A stretch of 37,875 nucleotides of DNA from Patescibacteria group bacterium (GTDB lineage: Bacteria > Patescibacteriota > Minisyncoccia > Minisyncoccales > RBG-13-36-15): assembly GCA_018609195.1 (NCBI GenBank), contig JAHCSE010000021.1, forward strand, positions 1 through 37,875, given 5' to 3'. Positions 29,624 through 35,756 of this stretch are shown here, piece after piece; within the stretch, counting starts at the first letter, position 1, and every line of letters starts with the position of its first letter. The notes beneath the pieces are model-generated. The model had not been told where the DNA came from and ran no database searches. It was given only the letters and a program-made list of their open reading frames with translations. A program made the position numbers and the translations under genes.

Positions 29624-30214
29624 ATGGAAGGTTTTTTAAGACCAGAGGAAGTTTTAAAGCAACTTAATTTAAAAGAAGATATTATAGCTGCTGATTTTGG
29701 TTCAGGTTCTGGGGGTTGGGCTCTACCTTTAGCTAAAATCTTGAAAGAGGGAGAAGTTTATGCTATTGATATTTTAGAAGAGCCCCTTTCTGCTTTAAAA
29801 AGTAGAGCTGAAATTTTAGGAATTGTAAATATTAAAACTATCCGCTCTGATTTAGAAACAAAAAAAGGTTCAAAAATTAAAGATAATCATTTAGATTTGG
29901 TTTTAATGACCAATCTCTTATTTGAAATTGAAGATAAAAGAGAAGTTTTAACTGAAGGAAAGAGAGTTTTAAAAAAGGGTGGGAAAATTTTAGTTGTTGA
30001 TTGGAAAAAAGACTCCTCTTTGGGCCCAAAAGAAGGGAGAGTTTCAGCTAGTGAGGTGGAAAAAATAGCCGAGGAAATTGGTTTAAAATTAGAAAAACCC
30101 AGCACCAGAGCAAAGCTCGGTGCTGGACCAGTCCCGCACCGAAACAAAGTTTCTGGTGCGGGGGAATTTGAAGCAAGCGCTTACCATTGGGGCTTGATTC
30201 TTAAAAAGCCTTGA
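29624..30214 (+). CDS. Class I SAM-dependent methyltransferase with in-frame palindromic insertion
   Basis: This 196-residue protein has the Rossmann SAM motif IIAADFGSGSGGWALPLA (about residues 18-35), an acidic residue after strand two (AIDILEEPL), motif post-I near IRSDLE, and LDLVLMTNLLFE. Family resemblance is to UbiE/ArsM-like methyltransferases. Near the C-terminus, 22 codons (30098-30163) come from a twin-hairpin element; removing them joins IGLKLEK directly to EFEASAYHWGLILKK, the normal end. The reading frame is preserved. ATG at 29624 is preferred over TTG at 29621. Substrate unknown. Confidence 0.85.
   Translation: MEGFLRPEEVLKQLNLKEDIIAADFGSGSGGWALPLAKILKEGEVYAIDILEEPLSALKSRAEILGIVNIKTIRSDLETKKGSKIKDNHLDLVLMTNLLFEIEDKREVLTEGKRVLKKGGKILVVDWKKDSSLGPKEGRVSASEVEKIAEEIGLKLEKPSTRAKLGAGPVPHRNKVSGAGEFEASAYHWGLILKKP
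30098..30163 (+). repeat. Twin-hairpin element inserted in frame in a coding region
   Basis: Hairpin one (30099-30126): CCAGCACC, unpaired A, GAGC, AAA, GCTC, GGTGCTGG. Spacer ACCAGT. Hairpin two (30133-30162): CCCGCACC, GAAAC, AAA, GTTTC, unpaired T, GGTGCGGG. The joint and hairpin two match the element in tRNA-Cys (GGACYAGTCCYGMACCGAA). It is much more GC-rich than the gene around it. Confidence 0.8.
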
Positions 30215-30229
30215 GCCTCTCTTTTAAGA

Positions 30230-30238
30230 TGATATAAT
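30230..30238 (+). promoter_or_regulatory. Extended -10 before the first VirB2-like gene
   Basis: TGATATAAT (TATAAT 30233-30238) ends nine bases before the GTG at 30248. Confidence 0.65.
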
Positions 30239-30247
30239 GAAACAATT

Positions 30248-30607
30248 GTGAAAAAAGTTTTTTTTAAAGTTTTAATCATTCTTTTATTTCTGACCCCTCT
30301 TTTTATCAGCTTGCCGGTTTTCGCAACGCATCCTTGTCCTCCGCCAGGGAAGATAGCTCTTTGCAACCCTCTCTCAGCTCATACCCTCCCGGATCTCATC
30401 AACAAAATTATCGATTTTATCTTTTTTATAGCAATAGCTTTAGCTCCTCTCTTGGTACTTATTGCTGGGTTTTACTTTATCACTTCAGGAGGAGATCCGG
30501 GAAGGGTTAAAACGGCCAAAGATATCATTTTATATACTTTCATTGGTTTATTGATAATTTTCCTTGCCAAAGGAATAATTTCTGTGATACAATCATTCTT
30601 AAGTTAA
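30248..30607 (+). CDS. VirB2/TrbC-like type IV secretion pilin
   Basis: This 119-residue protein has a signal peptide (about residues 1-26, ending VFA), a short Cys- and Pro-rich stretch (HPCPPPGKIALCNP) and two long hydrophobic helices (about 52-74 and 90-115) joined by TSGGDPGRVKTAKD. This matches T4SS pilin-like (VirB2-type) proteins common in Patescibacteria. It begins at GTG. A related gene lies at 30942, with a GIY-YIG cassette between them. No other secretion genes are nearby. Confidence 0.8.
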   Translation: MKKVFFKVLIILLFLTPLFISLPVFATHPCPPPGKIALCNPLSAHTLPDLINKIIDFIFFIAIALAPLLVLIAGFYFITSGGDPGRVKTAKDIILYTFIGLLIIFLAKGIISVIQSFLS

Positions 30608-30616
30608 TTCATAAAT

Positions 30617-30905
30617 CCCCCACCACTTTTTATGTTCTATGTATATGTTTTGAAGAGCAGAAAGGACAATAAACTCTACATCGGTTTAACCTCTGATTTA
30701 AAACGAAGAATTCAAGGACATAATCGTGGGCAGACAAGGTCAATAAAAAGCCGCAAGCCATTTAATCTTGTATACTATGAAGCCTATCTTGATTCTCAAG
30801 ATGCCGAAATACGAGAGTTAAAACTGAAGAGATATAAAAATTCCTATACTGAGTTAAAGAAAAGATGCCCCTACAGTTTATCTAAAGCATAAAAAGTGGT
30901 GGGGG
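30617..30905. mobile_element. GIY-YIG cassette with 18-bp perfect terminal inverted repeats
   Basis: CCCCCACCACTTTTTATG at 30617-30634 is exactly complementary to CATAAAAAGTGGTGGGGG at 30888-30905. The repeats enclose one GIY-YIG gene; the left copy contains its start codon and the right copy contains its stop codon. The 289-bp unit separates two related pilin genes. Confidence 0.65.
30632..30892 (+). CDS. GIY-YIG nuclease superfamily protein
   Basis: This 86-residue stand-alone GIY-YIG domain has FYVYVLKSRKDNKLYIGLTSDLKRRIQGHN: the YVY and YIG tyrosines, then the conserved Arg in DLKRRI, and the metal-binding Glu in NLVYYEAYLD. It resembles the UPF0213/YhbQ group and the small GIY-YIG proteins frequent in CPR genomes. 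Start and stop codons are both inside the flanking inverted repeat. It could be a homing-type endonuclease that moves the cassette; that is inference. Confidence 0.88.
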   Translation: MFYVYVLKSRKDNKLYIGLTSDLKRRIQGHNRGQTRSIKSRKPFNLVYYEAYLDSQDAEIRELKLKRYKNSYTELKKRCPYSLSKA

Positions 30906-30941
30906 AAAAGGTCGAATCTTCAGTAAATTAAAATAAATAAA

Positions 30942-31349
30942 ATGAAAAAGATTTTACCAGCATTAATCTTATTTACCTTAGTTTTGTCTTTAGTTTTGCC
31001 AGTAGTAGTTTTAGCTCAGGTCTCCCCTCCTACAACCTGTAAATTAGTTCAGAATTTGACAGCTATTGATAAAGCCTGTACAAAAGGAGCGTCGGTAAGT
31101 ATCGAACAGCTTGGAGCATGTTGTGCAGTGAATGCTATCTATAGGATTACTGACTTTATATTTATCGTTTTGGTAGCTATTGCTATTCTCTTTTTCTTAC
31201 TGGGAGCTTACACTTTAATTACGGCAGCAGGTGCCCCAGAAAACGTTGCCCGTGGCAGAAATTATATTTTGTATGCCATCGTTGGTCTAGCCTTTGCCCT
31301 TTTAGCGAGAGCAGTTCCTGCTATTGCCAAACTCTTAATCGGAGCTTAG
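30942..31349 (+). CDS. VirB2-like type IV secretion pilin (second copy)
   Basis: This 135-residue protein has a signal peptide (about residues 1-25, ending VLA), an external stretch with Cys pairs (TTCKLVQNL, ACTKG, GACCAVNA), and two hydrophobic helices (about 68-92 and 108-132) joined by AAGAPENVARGRNYI. The layout is the same as the gene at 30248 and the sequences are distantly similar, so they are probably paralogues. The stop lies upstream of the tRNA-Leu gene. Confidence 0.8.
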   Translation: MKKILPALILFTLVLSLVLPVVVLAQVSPPTTCKLVQNLTAIDKACTKGASVSIEQLGACCAVNAIYRITDFIFIVLVAIAILFFLLGAYTLITAAGAPENVARGRNYILYAIVGLAFALLARAVPAIAKLLIGA

Positions 31350-31431
31350 AGAAAACTCAAAGAAAATACTCTTTATTTGAGCTAAAAGTTTTGTTTTTTG
31401 TTTGGAAATTATTATTTTATCTCCACTTTTT

Positions 31432-31516
31432 GTCCCTGTGGCGGAATTGGAACACGCGCAGCGCTTAGGACGCTGTCCCGAAAGGGTTGCAGGTTCGACT
31501 CCTGCCAGGGACACCA
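31432..31516 (+). tRNA. tRNA-Leu(TAG)
   Basis: Class II tRNA with acceptor GTCCCTG/CAGGGAC, anticodon stem CAGCG/CGCTG and loop CTTAGGA (TAG), variable arm TCCC-GAAA-GGG, T arm GCAGG-TTCGACT-CCTGC. ACCA is encoded at the 3' end. The last 14 bases plus terminator are duplicated at 34502-34551. Confidence 0.95.
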
Positions 31517-31549
31517 AAAAGCAGCGCTAACGAGCGCTGCTTTTTGGTG
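31500..31549 (+). repeat. 50-bp direct repeat, copy 1 (tRNA-Leu 3' end plus terminator)
   Basis: The segment beginning TCCTGCCAGGGACACC and ending GCTTTTTGGTG is identical to 34502-34551. Copy 1 is the functional 3' end of tRNA-Leu and its terminator. Confidence 0.9.
31512..31549. terminator. tRNA-Leu terminator
   Basis: CACCAAAAAGCAGCGCT-AACG-AGCGCTGCTTTTTGGTG is a perfect 17-bp stem with A and T tracts on its sides and works in both directions. Confidence 0.8.
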
Positions 31550-31637
31550 CTCAAATTAAACCATTCCAAACTTTCTCTATCATCTTACCAAATTTAATCC
31601 ATAAATTAAGGAAAAGAAATTTAAAGAGATGAAATTC

Positions 31638-31690
31638 GGCAGGCGGGGCTTTGCCCCGCCTGCCTCCGCTCGCCCGTCCTTCAGGCGGGC
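31638..31690. repeat. GC-rich twin hairpin
   Basis: Hairpin one GGCAGGCGGGGC-TTT-GCCCCGCCTGCC (31638-31664), spacer TCCGCTC, hairpin two GCCCG, unpaired T, CCT, TC, AGG, CGGGC (31672-31690). It stands out in an AT-rich gap of about 220 bases that otherwise holds no gene. Confidence 0.7.
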
Positions 31691-31773
31691 TCGCTTGCAA
31701 AAAAAATTTATTGCGAAAATTTTAAAAATAGGATATATCTTTTGTGAGGAAAGCAATAATTTTTCTCAAAGTA

Positions 31774-33303
31774 TCAAAAAAGTTTAGCGGTTAAATACTC
31801 TATAGGAGCGAAATCATCGGTTAGGATGAAGGCAGAATCTAAGTCCAAACCTTCGAAGTTAACAAGTTTTTTAGATAAATTACGAATAATTTCATTTTCA
31901 TTTTCTAAAACTTCTTTACTTCTAAAATCGATTCTTTGAGAGTCATTTTTTAAACCAAGGAGAATAAAATTCTGTGATCCCTTTCTGCTTGGTGAATCTA
32001 CAGCGAATAGATAGCTATTTTCAAAAACAGATCTAAAGGTTTTTATCTCAGAAAGTAGTAATAAACTTCCTTTTCCTTCTAATTTACCAATAATATTCAT
32101 TAAAAAAATACCATTCTCTGAAAGCCTACTCTTAGCTAAAGAAAAAAACTCTCGAGTTGTAAAGTGAATGGGAATGGAATAGATAGAATAATAAACATCA
32201 GCAAAGATTAAATCGTAATTTTCATTTGTCTCTTTCAAAAATCTTCGGCCATCGGCGATATGATTTAATAGTCTTGGATCTTCCCGAAGTTTAAAATATT
32301 GCTTAGCTAACTGATAAAGTATCGGTTCAATTTCTACTACATCAACTATTTTAATATTATTTTGGTCCAAAAGAAGTCTTCGCGGATTAGAATAAGCTCC
32401 ACCCCCTAAAAATAGGGCTTTTTCAGCTTGAGGATTAACAATCTCATAGAGGGCATAGTATCTTGTATATTCGAAAGGTAGTTCATTAGATTCTAAAAAT
32501 ATTGCCCCCTCAGGAGACCGATCAAGGCGTAGAACCCTAGCTTGTTTTCCTTTAATCTTCACCTCCTCAACGGTTATTTGGCTATAAAGTCCATCTTTTT
32601 GAAAAATGACGAATTCTGGCTTTGGTAAAAAAAAGGAGGCTAGGCTAAATAATAAAACAAATATCAGAAAAGAAAGGAATTTATATTTCTTAAAATGATT
32701 TTTAGATTTATCAGTTTTAGAAAACCAAAACCCTAGAATTCCGGTAACAACAAGGACAAGACCAGTCGAAATAATAATTTTACTTATACCAAAATGAGGA
32801 ATAAGCAAAAAGCCAGCAGTAAAGCTACCAGCGACACTTCCTAAGGTTGACCAAAAGAACACACTTCCTGATACTTTACCAATTTCCTTCAATTCAAAAC
32901 TTTTTAATTTAATCGCAAAAGGAGACATCATTCCCAGAATTAAACTAGGGATGAAAAACAAAATCAGACTAATAACTGGAGGACCTACCTTTATATCAAG
33001 ACCGTATCCCAGGGCTGGTAAAATAGTTTTGGAAAGACCTTGAATTAAAAGAGAGAAAACACCAGCAATAAAAATAAGAAAGAAAAAAACCGAAAATTTA
33101 GGATATTTGTCAGCTAAAATGCCTCCAATATAATATCCTAAACTTAATGCTCCCAAAACAATACCGATGATACTTGAAATAGTAAAAAGAGTATTGCCAA
33201 AATAAGGAGCGAGTATTCTGGTAGCAGTGACTTCAATAATAAGAACCGCGGCTCCAGTTATAAAAACTATAAAAAATAAAAAATTTCTTTTAAAAAAATT
33301 CAT
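31774..33303 (-). CDS. Membrane-fused spermidine-synthase-like protein
   Basis: The 509-residue protein has about seven transmembrane helices in the N-terminal half (residues 8-215), including RILAPYFGNTL, LGYYIGGILADK and FFWSTLGSVAGSFTAGF, typical of fused-MFS/spermidine synthase proteins. The C-terminal half is a SAM-type Rossmann domain: LFLGGGAYSNPRRL (about 298-311), VDVVEIEP (about 322), HIADGRRFL and YDLIFADVY. The typical aminopropyl-transfer acid pair is only partly visible, so the substrate is uncertain. The propeller gene lies nine bases upstream in the same direction. Confidence 0.82.
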   Translation of the reverse strand: MNFFKRNFLFFIVFITGAAVLIIEVTATRILAPYFGNTLFTISSIIGIVLGALSLGYYIGGILADKYPKFSVFFFLIFIAGVFSLLIQGLSKTILPALGYGLDIKVGPPVISLILFFIPSLILGMMSPFAIKLKSFELKEIGKVSGSVFFWSTLGSVAGSFTAGFLLIPHFGISKIIISTGLVLVVTGILGFWFSKTDKSKNHFKKYKFLSFLIFVLLFSLASFFLPKPEFVIFQKDGLYSQITVEEVKIKGKQARVLRLDRSPEGAIFLESNELPFEYTRYYALYEIVNPQAEKALFLGGGAYSNPRRLLLDQNNIKIVDVVEIEPILYQLAKQYFKLREDPRLLNHIADGRRFLKETNENYDLIFADVYYSIYSIPIHFTTREFFSLAKSRLSENGIFLMNIIGKLEGKGSLLLLSEIKTFRSVFENSYLFAVDSPSRKGSQNFILLGLKNDSQRIDFRSKEVLENENEIIRNLSKKLVNFEGLDLDSAFILTDDFAPIEYLTAKLF

Positions 33304-33312
33304 ATCCGAATA

Positions 33313-34365
33313 CTATTCGCTGAATTTTATTTTCACTATCTTAGCTGGACTCTTCCAGCATGTAACATACATATTCCCTAGTTCATCAAAGGCAATTTCA
33401 TTAGCATCATTGCACCCAATCGGCAGCTCATATATTCTTTTTGATGTTAAGCTAAGATCAGCTATTAACAACTTTCCGGGTTTCCCCACATAAGCTCCCC
33501 ATAAGTTGTCTTTCCTATCACTAAATGTCCCATAACATATTGAATCTGTAGCTTCTATACTGCTGTAGCTTAGGTCTTTATTAATCTTATATAGATATGA
33601 AGGGATTGATTCACTACATACATAAAGAGCATTTTCAATATAGGTCATATCGTCAGTTATAAAGACGGGTACTCTAACCTCTTCATAATGATTGGGTGCA
33701 TTTGGATCTATGCGTAAAATAATACTCTCTTCCCGTGCGGGAGACGATCCCCACATATAACCTCCTCCACTTGTTAGCGCATGAAATTGATTAGCTCCGA
33801 CAATACGGGAATAATCGTATATTCTATAGTTAAGTTTTTCTAAATTAATTTTGGCAATTTTACCAGATCCACCAGCCCAAAGATAACCCAATGCATATTC
33901 TAAAGAACCGCCACTTTGAATTTCGTCAGGCTTAAATGTTATCGTAATTTCCCAATCCAGTGTGGTTGGATTAACTTTTATTATTCTACTAGGAGAAGTA
34001 TAAAGAATAACCCAAATATATCCTTGAGCATAAATTATGTCTTCACAGTCATTTAATCCATAATCAAGGGTTATTCTCTCGTAATCTAATGTCTGTGAAT
34101 TTATTTTTAATACTCTACAAGGCGAAGTCCTTGTAGATGCCCATAGATAATCATTATGATAAGTAAACCCATGAATTTTATTATCTCCAGATTCTAGTAT
34201 TTTTTGTTTAATATAAGTAAGAGTTTCATTGTTTGGTGTTTCTCCCTTCTCTTTAACACCGATAAGAGCAATAATTATAAAAAGAAAAACTCCGCCACCG
34301 ATCAAAAACCATTTTGGGATTTTTCTTGTAAATTTTCTTGTATTTTCACTCAATATTTTTTTCAT
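33313..34365 (-). CDS. Membrane-anchored beta-propeller protein
   Basis: This 350-residue protein has an N-terminal anchor (about residues 18-40) and then about six repeats of 40-50 residues, each with a W or Y-W strand and a KI/RI-N turn: LWASTRTSPCRVLKINSQTL, IWVILYTSPSRIIKVNPTTL, LWAGGSGKIAKINLEKLNY, MWGSSPAREESIILRIDP, LWGAYVGKPGKLLIADLS, and CWKSPAKIVKIKFSE. The pattern matches Vgb/SMP-30-like or NHL-like propellers. It would be displayed outside the membrane. It is co-transcribed with the spermidine-synthase-like gene. Function is unknown. Confidence 0.75.
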   Translation of the reverse strand: MKKILSENTRKFTRKIPKWFLIGGGVFLFIIIALIGVKEKGETPNNETLTYIKQKILESGDNKIHGFTYHNDYLWASTRTSPCRVLKINSQTLDYERITLDYGLNDCEDIIYAQGYIWVILYTSPSRIIKVNPTTLDWEITITFKPDEIQSGGSLEYALGYLWAGGSGKIAKINLEKLNYRIYDYSRIVGANQFHALTSGGGYMWGSSPAREESIILRIDPNAPNHYEEVRVPVFITDDMTYIENALYVCSESIPSYLYKINKDLSYSSIEATDSICYGTFSDRKDNLWGAYVGKPGKLLIADLSLTSKRIYELPIGCNDANEIAFDELGNMYVTCWKSPAKIVKIKFSE

Positions 34366-34377
34366 TTTTCTGTTTCC

Positions 34378-34383
34378 ATTATA
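34378..34383 (-). promoter_or_regulatory. -10 box of the propeller gene
   Basis: TATAAT on the minus strand (34383-34378) ends 12 bases before the ATG at 34365. Confidence 0.6.
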
Positions 34384-34410
34384 ATACGTTTATATTAAAA
34401 AATAAAAATT

Positions 34411-34434
34411 GCCCAGATGGGCTTTTTTATTTTG
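34411..34434. terminator. Short terminator-like hairpin
   Basis: GCCC-AGAT-GGGC is followed by TTTTTTATTTT on the plus strand, and by AATTTTTATTTTTT on the minus strand. It is probably a back-up terminator downstream of hsp20. Confidence 0.55.
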
Positions 34435-34501
34435 GCTCAACGGGCTGAGCTCAAACTGAAGGTTCTCGGTCTCTCGAACCGTGCACAAGGTTGCTGATAA
34501 G

Positions 34502-34551
34502 TCCTGCCAGGGACACCAAAAAGCAGCGCTAACGAGCGCTGCTTTTTGGTG
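34502..34551 (+). repeat. 50-bp direct repeat, copy 2 (tRNA-Leu end remnant plus terminator)
   Basis: Identical to 31500-31549. Just upstream, AAGGTTGCTGATAAG resembles the corresponding part of tRNA-Leu (AAGGGTTGCAGGTTCGAC) but is degraded; no complete tRNA can be folded. The hairpin now terminates hsp20 on the minus strand. Confidence 0.85.
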
Positions 34552-34572
34552 AGTAATTTTAAATTATTTTTT

Positions 34573-35019
34573 TTATTCCTTGATTACTATCTTTCTTTTC
34601 TTTTCTCTCTCAATCCTTGGTATTCTCAAAGTCAAAATCCCCTCTTTCATTGTAGCTTCTGCCCTTGAGGGATCTCCCTCAGTAGGTAAGATAATCTCTC
34701 TGGAGAAAGGTCCCCAATAACATTCTTGATGAAAATAATTTTTTTCTTCAACGGCATCTGGTTTCTCTCTTTCTCCCTTAATGGTTACTACATCGCTTTC
34801 AATTGAAATATTTAAATTTTCCTTCTTAACTCCTGCAATCGGAGCTTGAATGACGATCTCAGAATCTGTCTGATAGACATCAATAGCTAACTTGCCCTCT
34901 GGTTCAAACCATGCCTTTTTTCCCTCAGGTTTTATTTTCTCAGCTTTTTTTTCTCTTGGTTTTTTTTCGATTGGAACCTCTTCCATCTGCCCTTTTAATT
35001 TTTCAAAAAAAGATGACAT
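34573..35019 (-). CDS. Small heat-shock protein, Hsp20/alpha-crystallin family
   Basis: This 148-residue chaperone holds unfolded proteins. The alpha-crystallin domain spans about residues 45-140: LAIDVYQTDSEIVIQAPIAGV, then LNISIESDVVTIKGERE, PFSREIILP and the signature MKEGILTLRIPRIE. The N-terminal arm is Lys/Glu-rich. ATG at 35019 gives the best start, five bases after the PrsW stop; a longer frame would overlap PrsW. It is the last gene of a valS-prsW-hsp20 run. Confidence 0.92.
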   Translation of the reverse strand: MSSFFEKLKGQMEEVPIEKKPREKKAEKIKPEGKKAWFEPEGKLAIDVYQTDSEIVIQAPIAGVKKENLNISIESDVVTIKGEREKPDAVEEKNYFHQECYWGPFSREIILPTEGDPSRAEATMKEGILTLRIPRIEREKKRKIVIKE

Positions 35020-35024
35020 ATTTT

Positions 35025-35756
35025 CTATGAAGTTATCTTGCAAACGCTTGGCATTTCTTTAAGCCTTCTAAAGCTTAACATAACTAGCCAAGATAGAAAA
35101 GCTAAAATTGCAGCTATCAAGAAAAATCCTAATTTTTCATCAATTATTCCCTTATCTATCATTATTATAAAAGAGTTAAAGATACCGTGCAAGAAGATAG
35201 CGAGAGCAAATCCTAAAATTAAAAATTTTGCTTTAGCTGTAAAGAAAAACTTAGCTAAAAAGAAACCTAAGGTTCCCGAAGTCAAAGCATGTAAGAAAGT
35301 AGCTCCTAAGAAACGAAAAGCAGAAATTACTGAGGCCTCTTTAATTAAAAGTGTTTTTTCAGGGGAAAATAAAATTAAAATATTTTCAATAGAAGCGAAG
35401 CCTAAAGCAGCAATTATCATATACAATACTAAATCTGTTGGTTCATCTAATTCAGGATCTTTCAGGACTTTTTCCCGAACGACTAAGTACTTAAGTACCT
35501 CCTCAATTAAAGCTACTCCGATAAAAATTTGTAAAATAGCAATTCCTATTTTAGGAAGAGGAATTTTTGAAGTTACTTCAGAGAAACCTATTTCAATAAA
35601 GAGAGCAGGTAAAGCGATAACCATCCCATAAAGGAAAATTTTCAAAATCATTCTATTTGATTCAGGATGAACATCTTTTCTTAAAAAAAACAAAAGCCAG
35701 ATAATACTGGGCGCTAAACCAAAAAAGAAATACAGAAGATAAATCATTTGGGCCAT
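35025..35756 (-). CDS. PrsW-type intramembrane metalloprotease
   Basis: This 243-residue protein has about seven or eight hydrophobic helices. The PrsW motifs are present: LIEEVLKYLVV (EExxK), GFASIENIL (about residue 120), LHALTSGTLGFF and LHGIFNSF (catalytic His and Asn). PrsW proteases cut membrane proteins such as anti-sigma factors or process membrane stress signals. Its start overlaps the end of valS by 13 bases; an alternative ATG at the fourth codon would nearly remove the overlap. hsp20 follows, so a stress role is plausible. Confidence 0.88.
   Translation of the reverse strand: MAQMIYLLYFFFGLAPSIIWLLFFLRKDVHPESNRMILKIFLYGMVIALPALFIEIGFSEVTSKIPLPKIGIAILQIFIGVALIEEVLKYLVVREKVLKDPELDEPTDLVLYMIIAALGFASIENILILFSPEKTLLIKEASVISAFRFLGATFLHALTSGTLGFFLAKFFFTAKAKFLILGFALAIFLHGIFNSFIIMIDKGIIDEKLGFFLIAAILAFLSWLVMLSFRRLKEMPSVCKITS

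Larger units (their letters stand above)
31517..34551. mobile_element. Possible island integrated at tRNA-Leu
   Basis: Two minus-strand genes (31774-34365) lie between identical 50-bp repeats, one of which is the end of tRNA-Leu. This is the layout left by tRNA-targeting integration. No integrase is inside, so it may be a decayed island or a simple segment duplication. Confidence 0.4.

Noticed and set aside
34430-34501. A full tRNA before the second 50-bp repeat
   Set aside because: No acceptor or anticodon stem can be formed; only the last bases match tRNA-Leu.
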